Assembly (NCBI RefSeq): GCF_000227725.2
Contig: NZ_MU255056.1
Location: 752,025 to 791,753 of the forward strand
DNA from: Thiorhodospira sibirica ATCC 700588
Lineage (GTDB): Bacteria > Pseudomonadota > Gammaproteobacteria > Ectothiorhodospirales > Ectothiorhodospiraceae
Reading direction: 5' to 3'
DNA length: 39,729 nt
Part shown: piece after piece, positions 6,989-15,976 of the stretch
Layout of the letters: the number at the start of each line of letters is the position of its first letter
How positions within the stretch are numbered: position 1 is the first letter of the stretch
Notes under the pieces: model-generated
Seen by the model: the letters and a program-made list of their open reading frames with translations, nothing else
The model's database searches: none
Told to the model about the DNA's origin: nothing
Program-made: the position numbers and the translations under genes

Positions 6989-7276
6989 TCATGCCGCTAC
7001 CAATTTTTTAACCTGAAGCTTGCTTCTATGTTGCTCGGCATGCCAAAGCTCATACTGAGACTGTTGATTGAGCCAGCTTTCAGCAGATGTATCGAATGCG
7101 ATAGATAGCCTTACTGCCATTTCGGGACTGATTCCAGCTCGACCGTTCAGAATTGCGCTCAGGGTCTTTCTGCTTATACCAAGCGCCTCGGCCGCATCGG
7201 TAACAGAGATACCTAGTGGCTCAAGATATAGCTCTTTAATGATCTCACCTGGATGGGGAGGGTTGTGCATTAGCAT
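6989..7276 (-). CDS. higA: HigA-family antitoxin (orphaned)
   Basis: The 95-residue protein has [20 protein letters not shown], an XRE helix-turn-helix (about 24-58, [18 protein letters not shown]) and the [13 protein letters not shown] tail of HigA. It is clearly diverged from the HigA at 1921-2214, so it is a separate family member rather than a copy. Its partner toxin upstream is cut off by an IS1-family element, leaving an antitoxin without a cognate toxin. It may still bind DNA or act as an anti-addiction factor against related HigB toxins; that is inference. Confidence 0.9.
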   Translation of the reverse strand: MLMHNPPHPGEIIKELYLEPLGISVTDAAEALGISRKTLSAILNGRAGISPEMAVRLSIAFDTSAESWLNQQSQYELWHAEQHRSKLQVKKLVAA

Positions 7277-7285
7277 TGTGACACC

Positions 7286-7338
7286 TCAATGATAGTCTTC
7301 ATAATTGACGACCTCGGCATCTTCACCATTAAATATAA
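7286..7338 (-). pseudogene. higB: 3' remnant of higB
   Basis: The minus strand encodes IFNGEDAEVVNYEDYH followed by TGA, the typical C-terminal end of HigB proteins (compare AYILDYEDY in the intact copy at 2214-2492). The frame ends at the inverted repeat of the IS1-family element at 7339. The 5' part of the gene is not found on the far side of the element, which points to a deletion next to the IS rather than simple insertion. Confidence 0.75.
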
Positions 7339-8148
7339 GGTAGTCCTGCACAATATAGTGAATAGTCAATCAGCAGCGACAGACAAGGTTTCATTGTAAT
7401 GGTGAACGAAATACCAGATAGCGCCTATGTGGTTTTCGAGCTTTTTTGAAAATGACAGGGTTTTTCTGACGAAGCGAGATACACGTTGTCTTAATGTGGC
7501 ATTGAAGCGCTCAATTTCAGCGGTTTTGCCGGATTCTTTACCCACGGCCCGATGGCGTTGTGTAGGCAATACCCCCAGATAGGCCTCCCAAAAATCGGTG
7601 TAACACACCGCGCATTGACGATACACCGCAGGTAACGACTCCCAAAGCCCTTGGGCCCCTTGCCGACTTCGATCCCCGACAAACACGCCAACAATTTCGC
7701 CCGTATCTTGATTGATCGCTTACCAACCCCAGGGTTTATGATGCTTGTTTCCCACAAAAGACCACAGTTCATCGCATTGGATCACACGCTTCCCTTTAGG
7801 TTTTTTTTTACCTGCACCGACCGAGGTGTTTCTTTATATTTTTGATTCACATAGCTTTGTAGCCAACGCTGTCAAACCCCAACAACCCGAGCGATACCGG
7901 CTAGTGAAATTCTTTCCAATAAGAGCTTATCAATGAGCGCTTTTTTATCCTCACTGATTCGATTTTGGGGATTTTCGACAAATTGTCGACCACACGCCTT
8001 GCACGCGAATTTCGGCTTGTGGTTATGGATACGGCCATTTTTAATCACATTCTCTGAATGACACGAAGGACCTGCATGGCTTTTTACTCTTTAGAACCCA
8101 TCACCTCTACATCTTACCACATTCAACACTACCATTTACAGGACTACC
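7339..8148 (-). mobile_element. IS1-family insertion sequence (decayed)
   Basis: The 810-base element is bounded by inverted repeats GGTAGTCCTG...: the left copy starts at 7339 and the right copy, reverse-complemented, ends at 8148. Matching continues beyond the first ten bases with differences. Inside are insA- and insB-type reading frames with stop codons. No clear 8-9 base target duplication is visible, and the flanks are a broken cassette gene on the left and core chromosome on the right. This is consistent with an IS-mediated deletion of what lay between. Confidence 0.85.
7366..8085 (-). pseudogene. IS1-family transposase InsA/InsB, interrupted
   Basis: The N-terminal InsA part has a zinc-finger pattern (CHSENVIKNGR, then FACKACGRQFVENP) and an HTH-like LIDKLLLERISLAGIARVVG. 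It meets a TGA at 7872-7874. The InsB part holds the DDE region (CDELWSFVGNKHHKPWGW, CYTDFWEAY, KTAEIERFNATLRQRVSR) and has an in-frame TAA at 7720-7722. A clean start codon for InsA is not evident. IS1 elements normally use a -1 frameshift, but here the breaks are plain stop codons in one frame, so this copy is probably inactive. Confidence 0.8.
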
Positions 8149-8187
8149 GGTTTTTTTAATAAACAACCACCCCGGCGCGTCCAGAGT

Positions 8188-8895
8188 TTAATGACTGGTG
8201 CGGGCGATGCACCAGGTTTCGACCTGGTGTGCGCCGGCTTTTTTTAAGGTGCTCGCCAGTTCACGTAAGGTCGAGCCGGTGGTCATGACGTCATCAAGGA
8301 TGATGATGTGTGCGGGGAGGGTGCCAGATGCGGCAAAGGCGTTGCGCACATTTAGTCGGCGTTGCTGTTGTTTGAGGCCCTGCTGGAATTGGGTGGCACG
8401 TTGGCGCTGGGCCAGGGCGGGACAAACCGGCAGGTGCAGCGGCGGAGCAATCATGCGGGCCAGCTCCATGGATTGATTAAATCCGCGTTCACGCAGGCGC
8501 GAGCGGTGTAGAGGGACGGGGAGTATGCAGGATTTGGGTGGCAGGGGTTCCTGCAAGGCCTGGCGCGCCTGGATGAACAACTGACCCAGGACGCGGGCAT
8601 AGGCCAGGCGGTCGTGGTGTTTGAGCTGGATGATCAGGCGATCAATCGGCGGCTGGTAGTGAAAGGCGGCATAGCTGGCATCAAACGGCGGTGGATCGTG
8701 CAGACATTCGCCGCATACCATCTGTGCAGGCGGCAGCGGCATCGCACAACATCGACAGCCATGACCCAGCCACGGCAAGCTTTTAATGCATGAGGCGCAC
8801 AGTTCAAGCGGTGGCTGTCCCGGTGCACCACACAGCAGGCATCGGATGGGGTAGAGGATGGCGGTGCATCGCTGAATCGCGGTCTTTAACCACAC
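8188..8895 (-). CDS. comF: ComF family phosphoribosyltransferase-like protein
   Basis: The 235-residue protein has an N-terminal double zinc-ribbon (CLLCG, CASC, CRCC, CGEC within about 20-65). A phosphoribosyltransferase fold follows, with VPLHRSRLRERGFNQ and the PRPP-loop motif ILDDVMTTGSTL near residue 200. ComF/GntX proteins act in DNA uptake or recombination after transformation. The length is normal. The start is a GTG 17 bases after the stop of the EAL-GGDEF gene, so the two are probably co-transcribed. It is the first core gene beside the IS1/cassette region. Confidence 0.92.
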   Translation of the reverse strand: MWLKTAIQRCTAILYPIRCLLCGAPGQPPLELCASCIKSLPWLGHGCRCCAMPLPPAQMVCGECLHDPPPFDASYAAFHYQPPIDRLIIQLKHHDRLAYARVLGQLFIQARQALQEPLPPKSCILPVPLHRSRLRERGFNQSMELARMIAPPLHLPVCPALAQRQRATQFQQGLKQQQRRLNVRNAFAASGTLPAHIIILDDVMTTGSTLRELASTLKKAGAHQVETWCIARTSH

Positions 8896-8912
8896 GCAGC
8901 CACTGCCTTCTC

Positions 8913-10724
8913 TCAGGACGCTTCGTTGGCGGATGGCATGGTGCTCAACCCTTCAGCCCAGCACAGGGTCACCGGGTCTTGTCCACGCCGATCAATAAAC
9001 AGGCTGTTACCGGCTTCTTGTTTGGCCAGATGTTTGACCTCGCTGGCGCGTTTGGAGATGTCCAGATGCGATTGAAACTGTCCGGGGGTGACGGAGGTGA
9101 CGCCAATGGACAGGCTTAGCAGCGGAAAGAAGTGCTGCTGGCCCAGGCGGTCAGTGGCAGACAGGCCGCCGGCCTGACGTTCGCTTTCATCATAAAATCC
9201 GGGGGCCATGGCTGCAAAGGCTTTGAGCAGTTGGGCGCAGCGGGTTTCCCAGTCTGTGCCGCCCAGGACCCAGACAAAATCATCTCCGCCTACATGGCCG
9301 ACAAAATCGTGTTCATGGCGTATTGCGGCTTGCAGTAATGTGCCCAGCGAGCGGATGACTTCGTCGCCACGGGCATAGCCATAGTAATCGTTAAAGGGTT
9401 TGAAGTGATCCAGATCGCAATAGGCTACGGCAAATTCACAGGATTTTTGCAGCATCTGGTTAAGGTATTCATTGATCGGTACATTGCCGGGAAGTTGGGT
9501 TAGGGGGTTGGCATAGCGGGCATAACGGATTTGCAGGGCGGTGATTGTCTGCAACAGATCGACCAACAGCCCGATGCCCAAAAAGCGGCCCGCCTGATCA
9601 ACGATCATAAAATCTTCGATAATGCCATCCTGACGCGAGCTGGTAATCGCATGGCTTAGGGATTCCAGCGGCTCATCTTCGCTGGTGATCAGCACATCCA
9701 TCTGCATAAAAAAACGAATCGGGCGGCGGTCGTGCAGTTCCCGGGTAAAGCGGCGGGCGTAGAGCATAAACAGTTCATTGCGCCGCACAATGCCCACGGG
9801 TTGTTGATTGAGCAGCACGGGCAGGCAGTGCAGCTTGGGGTAGCGCTGAAAAAATTCGATGGTTTCTTTGAGGGTCAGGTCGGGGTGAATGGTTTCGTTG
9901 TCACGCAATAAACTGGCTGCCGTTTCGCCAAGGCTGCGCTGTGGTTGATGGGTCTGCGGGCTTTGGCTGTGTTCGCCTGCGATGGCTTTGAGGTGGGTGA
10001 CGGGTTTTTTGGCCGGTCGGGCAAAATAATGGCCCTGTGCAAAGGGGATATTGAGTCCTTTGATGACATCATATTCGGCCATGACCTCAACGCCTTCGAC
10101 AATGAGCTGTGTTTCCAGGCTGCTGGCGATTTCATGCATGGCGCGCAAAAACTGGCGCTTGGCCTCATCTTGCTGGATGTTTTGCACCACATGCAGGTCC
10201 ATCTTGACGTATTCTGGCCGTAATTCAGACCACAGTCGCACGCTGGGATAGCCACTGCCCAAGGCATCCAGAGCCACCGCAAAGCCTTGATCGCGGTAAT
10301 AGGCCAGTGCGTGATGCCAGAGGCGCTCATCGTGCAGCGGTATGGTTTCGGTGAGTTCGATCACCACCTGCTCAGGACGCAAACCGCTGGCCTGTACCAG
10401 ACGCAAGGTTTGTCCCTGCATGCCGTGCGGATGTTGCAGCGGCAGGGGCGAGACATTGAGAAAGACACGCCCTTGCAGACCCTGCTTGGCGAATTTTTTG
10501 AGGACCATTTCTTGCGCCAAACATTCCAGCTCCAGCAGAAGGTTTTGTTGCAAGGCGTTGGCAAACAGCATGATCGGGGCATGCTGTTCGCTGTTGGCAG
10601 GGCCGCGAATCAGCCCCTCAAAGCCATAGACATGCTGCGGTTCCAGGGCAATAATGGGCTGGAATAAAACGCTCAACGCACGTTCTTTGAGGATTGTTTC
10701 CAATGAACGACACACAGCATCCAT
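8913..10724 (-). CDS. EAL-CBS-GGDEF cyclic-di-GMP protein
   Basis: The 603-residue protein has no membrane segment. Its order is an EAL phosphodiesterase domain (about 10-250, FEGLIRG, VIELTE, VEGVEV), a CBS pair (about 270-395) and a diguanylate cyclase domain (about 420-590) with the active-site GGDDF in HVGGDDFVWVLGG. In the EAL domain the usual DDFG motif reads DALG, so one metal-binding aspartate is missing and phosphodiesterase activity may be weak or lost. The CBS pair suggests control by a nucleotide. The upstream space holds no other gene; comF follows 17 bases after the stop. Confidence 0.9.
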   Translation of the reverse strand: MDAVCRSLETILKERALSVLFQPIIALEPQHVYGFEGLIRGPANSEQHAPIMLFANALQQNLLLELECLAQEMVLKKFAKQGLQGRVFLNVSPLPLQHPHGMQGQTLRLVQASGLRPEQVVIELTETIPLHDERLWHHALAYYRDQGFAVALDALGSGYPSVRLWSELRPEYVKMDLHVVQNIQQDEAKRQFLRAMHEIASSLETQLIVEGVEVMAEYDVIKGLNIPFAQGHYFARPAKKPVTHLKAIAGEHSQSPQTHQPQRSLGETAASLLRDNETIHPDLTLKETIEFFQRYPKLHCLPVLLNQQPVGIVRRNELFMLYARRFTRELHDRRPIRFFMQMDVLITSEDEPLESLSHAITSSRQDGIIEDFMIVDQAGRFLGIGLLVDLLQTITALQIRYARYANPLTQLPGNVPINEYLNQMLQKSCEFAVAYCDLDHFKPFNDYYGYARGDEVIRSLGTLLQAAIRHEHDFVGHVGGDDFVWVLGGTDWETRCAQLLKAFAAMAPGFYDESERQAGGLSATDRLGQQHFFPLLSLSIGVTSVTPGQFQSHLDISKRASEVKHLAKQEAGNSLFIDRRGQDPVTLCWAEGLSTMPSANEAS

Positions 10725-10851
10725 AGGTAATTCACCAAGGCAGAAGGGCGGCCCTTTAGTCTATACCGCGTGTATGACAAAGCGGTTGCAGCGGTGAATA
10801 GTACGGCCCCCCGCTAAACAGGGTATAAGCCAACTATCGCCGGTGGGCGAT

Positions 10852-11373
10852 TTAACGCCATTTGACCACATCATCCAGACGTTTGCGCGGCGTCTCCTGG
10901 GGCAATTCGGCGGCATAGCCAATACATAAGATGGCCACCGGATGACTGCCGGGCTCCAGCGCCAAGGTATCGCGCACGGCTTGTTCGTCGAAAAAACCTA
11001 CCCAGGTTGAGCCAAGGCCGGCCGCCACGACGGCCAGTTGGGCATAGGCCGCAGCAATCGTGGCATCCTGAATGGCATACAGCGTGCGGCCACGCTCCCC
11101 GTATTGCTCTGCACAGCGTTCATTATGCGCACAAAAAACCAGACTCACCGGGGCATCGGCGATAAATTCCTGATCATAGGCGGCTTTGCTTAATGCCTGG
11201 CGCAGTAAGGGCTCGCGCACGGTGACGATGCAATAGGATTGCAAATCGCCCGCCGAGGGTGCCGCCACCGCCGTTTCCAGCACGGCGTGCAGTTTGGCCT
11301 CTTCAACGGGCATGTCCGTTTGATAGCGACGAATGGAATGACGGTGGTGTACGGTTTGGAAAAAATCCCACAT
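10852..11373 (-). CDS. Nitroreductase family protein
   Basis: The 173-residue protein has the FMN-binding start FFQTVHHRHSIRRYQTD, central AAPSAGDLQSYCIVTV and the C-terminal GLGSTWVGFFDEQAVR-LCIGY typical of nitroreductase/BluB-like flavoproteins. It should reduce nitro compounds or quinones with NAD(P)H; the true substrate is unknown. The start chosen is the ATG at 11373, because GGAGGAG lies seven bases upstream. A GTG at 11388 would overlap that ribosome-binding site. It stands alone, divergent from the ribosomal operon. Confidence 0.88.
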   Translation of the reverse strand: MWDFFQTVHHRHSIRRYQTDMPVEEAKLHAVLETAVAAPSAGDLQSYCIVTVREPLLRQALSKAAYDQEFIADAPVSLVFCAHNERCAEQYGERGRTLYAIQDATIAAAYAQLAVVAAGLGSTWVGFFDEQAVRDTLALEPGSHPVAILCIGYAAELPQETPRKRLDDVVKWR

Positions 11374-11529
11374 GTCGAGCTCCTCCACGTTGTTTTATAG
11401 TTTATGTGGAGTGTACTGACAAACATGGGAATAAGCCAATGCTTGCCACCTGTTTTGCACAGGCATTGCCACGGCTGCGGGCGGGGTAGTTGACGGCTGG
11501 CCTCTGGATGCGGAGTTTTTTGTCTGCGC

Positions 11530-11557
11530 TTGCCTCTAGGCGTGGGTCAGGTATAAT
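11530..11557 (+). promoter_or_regulatory. Candidate sigma70 promoter of the rpsP operon
   Basis: TTGCCT and a perfect TATAAT are separated by 16 bases, and the -10 ends 58 bases before the rpsP ATG. It is the only strong promoter-like match in the nitroreductase-rpsP gap. Confidence 0.6.
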
Positions 11558-11615
11558 TATCTGTTTAGCCGAATTTTTACTTCATTACTTTAACCAGCGG
11601 ATGTTTTAAAGCTCT

Positions 11616-11882
11616 ATGGTCACTATCAGACTTTCTCGCGGGGGCGCTAAGAAGCTGCCTTTTTATCATGTTGTGGTCACGAATTCACGCAATCGCCGTG
11701 ATGGTCGTTATATTGAGCGCCTGGGGTTTTTCAATCCTGTGGCACGCGGTCAGGAGGTGCGTTTGCAGCTTGATCAGGCACGCGTGGATCATTGGCTTGC
11801 CAATGGTGCGCAGTTGTCTGACCGTGCAGCGCAGCTAGTGAAGGAATTTCGCAAGCAGGGCGCTGACGCGCCCGCGCAATAA
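11616..11882 (+). CDS. rpsP: 30S ribosomal protein S16
   Basis: The 88-residue protein starts [20 protein letters not shown] and continues with [18 protein letters not shown], diagnostic for bS16, a 30S assembly protein. Length is typical (about 82-90). It heads the conserved rpsP-rimM-trmD-rplS operon. The ribosome-binding site is weak (TTTTAAAGCTCT before ATG). Confidence 0.98.
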   Translation: MVTIRLSRGGAKKLPFYHVVVTNSRNRRDGRYIERLGFFNPVARGQEVRLQLDQARVDHWLANGAQLSDRAAQLVKEFRKQGADAPAQ

Positions 11883-11915
11883 ATCACTCGGCCCGTTTCA
11901 TGTTGCAGATGTTGT

Positions 11916-12449
11916 TTGCTTCCTGTGCATATATCCCAGGATAAGGACCCTTCCCGGCTGATTTTGCTAGGACGGGTTTCTGGCGTTTTCGGGGTGCGCG
12001 GGGCATTGAAGCTGTTTTCTTCCACTTCGCCGCGTGAGGCCATTGTGGGATATAACCCGCTGCGCCTGAATCTTGAGGGCCAATGGCGACCTTTTAAGGT
12101 GTTGGGTGGCCAATTGCAAGGCCCCAAGGTGGTGGTGCAACTTGCGGGGATTGAGGATCGCGACGCCGCCCTGGAGTTGGTCGGGGCGCAGGTCGCGGTA
12201 TTGCGTTCCCAGTTGCCGCCATTGCCCGCAGATACGCATTATTGGACAGATTTGATGGGCCTTGAGGTCTGGAATCTCGATGGCGTGTGTCTGGGTGTGG
12301 TGCATCATCTGCTTGAAACCGGGGCCAATGATGTGCTTGTGGTCAAAGGCGAGCGTGAGCGACTGATTCCCTATATCCGTCAGCAGGTGGTTTTGGCGGT
12401 GGAGATGGAGAACGGGATTTTGCGCGTTGACTGGGATGCTGAATTCTAA
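11916..12449 (+). CDS. rimM: Ribosome maturation factor RimM
   Basis: The protein of about 177 residues has the N-terminal RimM domain ([21 protein letters not shown]) and the C-terminal PRC-barrel part ([33 protein letters not shown]). RimM binds S19 in the 30S head during maturation. No ATG is in frame. The plausible starts are TTG at 11916 or GTG at 11925, both close to the rpsP stop. The end overlaps the region where trmD may begin. Identity is secure and the start is not. Confidence 0.96.
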   Translation: MLPVHISQDKDPSRLILLGRVSGVFGVRGALKLFSSTSPREAIVGYNPLRLNLEGQWRPFKVLGGQLQGPKVVVQLAGIEDRDAALELVGAQVAVLRSQLPPLPADTHYWTDLMGLEVWNLDGVCLGVVHHLLETGANDVLVVKGERERLIPYIRQQVVLAVEMENGILRVDWDAEF

Positions 12450-12456
12450 CTCGCTG

Positions 12457-13260
12457 ATGCGCATTGAGGTTGTCAGCATTTTTCCCGAGTTGGTCGCTGC
12501 GGTGGGTGGCTGCGGGATTACCGGTCGGGCCTTGCAGCGGGGCCTGCTGGAGCTGTGCTTTTGGGACCCGCGTGATTATAGCCAGGATCGGCATCGCAGC
12601 GTGGATGACCGGCCCTATGGCGGCGGGCCTGGGATGGTGATGAAGGTGGCACCCTTGCGGGATGCCGTGCATGCCGCAAAAGCGGCAGATCCTCGTCCGG
12701 CGCGGGTCATCTTGTTGACGCCGCAAGGTCAGTTACTCGATCAGGCAAAACTGGCGCGGCTTGCCCGTCAGCAACGATTGATTCTGGTTGCGGGGCGCTA
12801 TGAGGGCATTGACGAGCGTTTTGTCACCCTGGACGTTGATGAGGAATACTCCATCGGGGATTATGTGCTGTCTGGTGGTGAGCTGGCCGCGATGGTGCTG
12901 ATTGACGCCTGTGCCCGATTGTTGCCGGGGGCCTTGGGCGATGAGGATTCTGCGCAGCAGGATTCCTTCAGTGATGGGCTGCTGGATTGTCCCCATTATA
13001 CGCGGCCTGAGTCTTATGCCGGGCTGGATGTTCCCCCTGTGTTGCTCGGCGGGCATCATGCCCAGATTGAGCGCTGGCGGCGTAAGCAGGCCTTGGGGCG
13101 AACCTGGCAACGGCGTCCGGATTTACTGGCGTCTCTTGCCTTGAGCGCTGATGATCAGGCGCTGTTGGCCGAATATCAGCAGGAACAGCCCGGCCATGGT
13201 GCGCAATATTCCATTGAGAATCCTGCAAACCCTGGCGGGGATGGCTTTTTTAAAACTTAA
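12457..13260 (+). CDS. trmD: tRNA (guanine-37-N1)-methyltransferase TrmD
   Basis: The 267-residue protein is a SPOUT methyltransferase that makes m1G37 in tRNA and prevents +1 frameshifting. Visible signatures are [37 protein letters not shown] and the knot region [22 protein letters not shown]. The start at 12457 fits the family N-terminus; an ATG at 12436 inside rimM would add seven residues. Translation is probably coupled to rimM. Confidence 0.97.
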   Translation: MRIEVVSIFPELVAAVGGCGITGRALQRGLLELCFWDPRDYSQDRHRSVDDRPYGGGPGMVMKVAPLRDAVHAAKAADPRPARVILLTPQGQLLDQAKLARLARQQRLILVAGRYEGIDERFVTLDVDEEYSIGDYVLSGGELAAMVLIDACARLLPGALGDEDSAQQDSFSDGLLDCPHYTRPESYAGLDVPPVLLGGHHAQIERWRRKQALGRTWQRRPDLLASLALSADDQALLAEYQQEQPGHGAQYSIENPANPGGDGFFKT

Positions 13261-13274
13261 GGTTAATACATTCA

Positions 13275-13634
13275 ATGAGCAATATTATTCAACAGCTTGA
13301 AGCTGAGCAGATGAATCGTGAGATCCCTGACTTTACGCCGGGTGATACCGTGGTGGTGCAAGTGAAGGTGAAGGAAGGCAGTCGCGAACGTTTGCAGGCC
13401 TTTGAAGGCGTAGTGATTGCCAAGCGCAACCGGGGCCTGAATTCTGCCTTTACGGTGCGCAAGATGTCCCATGGTGAAGGCGTGGAGCGCGTTTTTCAGA
13501 CCTACAGTCCGGTGGTTGCCGATATCAAGGTGAAGCGCCGTGGCAAGGTGCGTCGCGCCAAATTGTATTATTTGCGCGGCCGTACCGGAAAATCCGCCCG
13601 CATCAAAGAGGATATCCAGGTTAAGTCCGCCTGA
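13275..13634 (+). CDS. rplS: 50S ribosomal protein L19
   Basis: The 119-residue protein begins with a short helix and then [19 protein letters not shown] and [25 protein letters not shown], typical of bL19 at the subunit interface. It ends the rpsP operon 14 bases after trmD. A hairpin terminator lies about 60 bases downstream. Confidence 0.98.
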   Translation: MSNIIQQLEAEQMNREIPDFTPGDTVVVQVKVKEGSRERLQAFEGVVIAKRNRGLNSAFTVRKMSHGEGVERVFQTYSPVVADIKVKRRGKVRRAKLYYLRGRTGKSARIKEDIQVKSA

Positions 13635-13696
13635 TCTTTTTTGGTCGCTGTGGGTTGCAGCGCATGCCGCCCACAGTGCTCTGGACGTGGCAACAA

Positions 13697-13727
13697 GCCG
13701 CAGAAGGTGCCTTCTGCGGCTTTTGTT
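13697..13727 (+). terminator. Rho-independent terminator after rplS
   Basis: GCCGCAGAAGG and CCTTCTGCGGC form an 11-base inverted repeat directly followed by TTTTGTTT. The location after rplS fits the end of the ribosomal operon. Confidence 0.85.
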
Positions 13728-13966
13728 TGCCTTATATAAAGACACGGCAGCATGGCATTGCCAGGACAGCGTCGGCTTGTTGCGAATGGGTTTCATTTAT
13801 TCACCCGGATTCAAAAAAAGCTCAGGTAGCGAATGAACTTGGGCACTTAAGGCATTTAAAGCAAAAGTCTAAGTAATCTTTGGGTTTTTTCCCAGTACAC
13901 CGGGCCTGATGCGTTGTAATAAAGATACACTCAATAAAAAAATGTCTCTTTTTTTAAAAAATAGGC

Positions 13967-13995
13967 TTGCAATTCCGTCCCGGTAAGGCTATAAA
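13967..13995 (+). promoter_or_regulatory. Candidate sigma70 promoter of the porin gene
   Basis: TTGCAA and TATAAA are separated by exactly 17 bases. The -10 ends 64 bases before the porin ATG, in an otherwise AT-rich leader. The stretch between the rplS terminator and this promoter holds no recognisable gene. Confidence 0.6.
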
Positions 13996-14059
13996 ACACC
14001 CTGTGTCTTTTAACGATTGTCACGACCCAAAACCTTACATCCTTTCGGAGAAATAACCG

Positions 14060-15097
14060 ATGAAAAAAAGTATGCTTGCTGTTGCGGTTGCTGCCGCTAT
14101 CGCCCTGCCTGTCAGCGCCATGGCTGAAACTGTTGTCTATGGCCGTATTCACACCTCTTTGGATTTCGTTGACAACGGTGCTGACAGCAGCCATCAGGCC
14201 GCTTCGCGCTCCTCGCGCATCGGCTTTAAGGGTGCCGAAGATCTGGGCGGTGGTCTGCAGGGGATCTGGCAGCTTGAATCCGGTTACCATGCCACGGAAA
14301 GCGGTGGCCAGTTGGCTACCCGTAATACCTTTGTCGGTCTGAAAGGTGGCTTTGGTACCGCCTTGATCGGCCGCCATGACACCCCTTACAAGACCTCCAC
14401 CGGTCGCTTGGATCCCTTCGGTGATACCGCTGCTGACTACAACACCATCATGGGTTCAGTCGCTGGCAAGGGTCTGCTGTTTGATTCGCGTACAAATAAC
14501 ACCATTGCCTACATGACGCCTTCCTTTGGCGGCTTTGGCTTGCAGGCTGCGTATGTGACTGACACCCGCTCTGGCGGCGACCGCCCCGGCGAAACCGCCA
14601 ACGATAACAAGGCTTTCAGTTTGGCAGCGAACTACGGTGCTGGCCCGGTTTATGTAACGGCCGCTTACGAACAACTGAATAACTTCACCGGCGATAACAA
14701 CGCCCGTGCTGCCAAGATTGGTGGTGCTTATACCCTGGGTGACCTGACCCTGTCGGCCATGTATGAGCGCATTGACCTGAATGATGATGTCATTGGTTCG
14801 CGTGATTCCGGCATGCTGGCTGCCCGCTATAACTTCAACCAGATCAATCTGCGCGCTGCCTACCTGCAGGCCAATGACGATGACCGCGATGACACCGGTG
14901 CCAAGATGTTTGCCTTAGGCGCAGGTTATAACTTCTCGCGTCGCACCGAAGTTTATGCGGTTCTGGCCCAGATGAAGCAGGACACCGATGCTGCCTCTTT
15001 GTGGGCGCTGGGCACTGGCGGCAACAAAGAAGTCGCTCCAGCCCCGGGTGAAGATACCACCCGCGCCATTTCCTTGGGCGTTGCACACAACTTTTAA
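14060..15097 (+). CDS. Gram-negative outer-membrane porin
   Basis: The 345-residue protein has a clear signal peptide (MKKSMLAVAVAAAIALPVSAMA, cleavage about residue 22). A general porin pattern follows: ETVVYGRIHTSLDF, SRIGFKGAEDLGGGLQGIWQLE, RNTFVGLKGGFGTALIGRHD, and alternating beta strands ending in the outer-membrane C-terminal phenylalanine (VAHNF). It should form a trimeric beta-barrel for small solutes. GGAG lies ten bases before the ATG and codon use is of the highly expressed type. A single-gene transcript is indicated by its own promoter and terminator. Confidence 0.95.
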   Translation: MKKSMLAVAVAAAIALPVSAMAETVVYGRIHTSLDFVDNGADSSHQAASRSSRIGFKGAEDLGGGLQGIWQLESGYHATESGGQLATRNTFVGLKGGFGTALIGRHDTPYKTSTGRLDPFGDTAADYNTIMGSVAGKGLLFDSRTNNTIAYMTPSFGGFGLQAAYVTDTRSGGDRPGETANDNKAFSLAANYGAGPVYVTAAYEQLNNFTGDNNARAAKIGGAYTLGDLTLSAMYERIDLNDDVIGSRDSGMLAARYNFNQINLRAAYLQANDDDRDDTGAKMFALGAGYNFSRRTEVYAVLAQMKQDTDAASLWALGTGGNKEVAPAPGEDTTRAISLGVAHNF

Positions 15098-15148
15098 GCA
15101 GCGATTTTCGGGCCGATGGTCTGAAAAAGGCAGCAGTTTTGCCAGAAA

Positions 15149-15172
15149 GGCGCGGGAAACCGCGCCTTTTTT
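15149..15172 (+). terminator. Rho-independent terminator after the porin gene
   Basis: GGCGCGG-GAAA-CCGCGCC is followed by six T. The hairpin lies about 50 bases after the porin stop and just before the Nif3-family gene. Confidence 0.85.
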
Positions 15173-15194
15173 ATTGAAACGGAGAATGATCTTA

Positions 15195-15944
15195 ATGGCA
15201 CAGATCCGCCAAATAACCGACCATATCGCCGAGTTATTGAAGGTGAGCACCTTTAAGGATTATTGCCCCAATGGTTTGCAGGTCAGTGGGCGCGAGGAGA
15301 TTCGCACCCTGGTTTCAGGGGTGAGTGCCTGTCGGGCCTTGATTGAAGCGGCGATCGGCTATCAAGCCGATGCCATATTGGTGCATCACGGCTTTTTCTG
15401 GCGCGGTGAAGATCCCTGTGTCTGCGGGATCAAGCGGGAACGGCTGCGCCTGTTACTGTTGCATGATATCAATCTGCTGGCCTATCACCTGCCGCTGGAT
15501 GCACACCCCGAGCTTGGTAATAATGCGCTGCTAGGGCAGGCGCTCGGCGCGGTGGTTGAAGGCAGCCTGAATAACGAGGGGATTGGCCTTTGGGGAACAT
15601 TGCCCGATGCCTGCGAGGCCGCTGCACTGGAACAGCGTCTGAGCGCCTGTTTACAGCGTCCCCCCCAATGGATTAACAGCGGCCCCGCCATCATTCGGCG
15701 CATCGGCTGGTGTAGTGGTGCCGCCCAGGGCCATATTGAACAGGCTGTGGCACGCGGGCTGGATGCCTTTATCAGCGGTGAAATCTCGGAGCAAACCGTG
15801 CATATCGCCCGCGAGGCGGGGATTCACTATTTCGCTGCCGGACACCATGCCACCGAACGCTTCGGTGTGCAACGCTTGGGCGAGCATCTGGCAAACACCT
15901 TTGGCCTGCAGCATGTATTTGTGGATATTGATAATCCGGTTTAG
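15195..15944 (+). CDS. Nif3-like dinuclear metal centre protein (YbgI family)
   Basis: The 249-residue protein has the family's metal-ligand blocks: DYCPNGLQVSG near the start, DAILVHHGFFW, LLAYHLPLDAHPELGNNALLG, and the C-terminal YFAAGHHATERFGVQ. Proteins of this family form hexameric toroids with two metals; E. coli YbgI is of similar length. The cellular reaction is unsettled. The ATG at 15195 is chosen because GGAGA lies nine bases upstream and the family starts MAQIRQITDHI-like. The frame is open further upstream but runs back into the porin gene. It converges with the next gene. Confidence 0.92.
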   Translation: MAQIRQITDHIAELLKVSTFKDYCPNGLQVSGREEIRTLVSGVSACRALIEAAIGYQADAILVHHGFFWRGEDPCVCGIKRERLRLLLLHDINLLAYHLPLDAHPELGNNALLGQALGAVVEGSLNNEGIGLWGTLPDACEAAALEQRLSACLQRPPQWINSGPAIIRRIGWCSGAAQGHIEQAVARGLDAFISGEISEQTVHIAREAGIHYFAAGHHATERFGVQRLGEHLANTFGLQHVFVDIDNPV

Positions 15945-15976
15945 GCTGCCATGTTGCAGGACTTTGCAAAATACCG

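Larger units (their letters stand above)
1..7338 (-). other. Integron cassette cluster without integrase (CALIN-like)
   Basis: Small genes, all on the minus strand, are each followed by an imperfect palindrome with RYYYAAC/GTTRRRY-like ends, which is the layout of integron cassettes. Contents are a DUF3892 protein, an unknown membrane protein, HigBA, an EcoRII-like R-M/Vsr operon, a solo EcoRII-N domain and a second HigA with a higB remnant. Intron-like insertions interrupt several attC sites. Cassettes normally point away from attI and the integrase, so these would be expected near 7.3-8.2 kb. That position holds an IS1-family element instead, and no tyrosine recombinase is visible in the window. 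The array continues beyond the left edge. Confidence 0.8.

Noticed and set aside
1-7338. CRISPR array as an explanation for the repeated blocks
   Set aside because: The repeats are 130-685 bases, spaced by genes, and carry intron and attC structure; there are no short regular repeats or cas genes.
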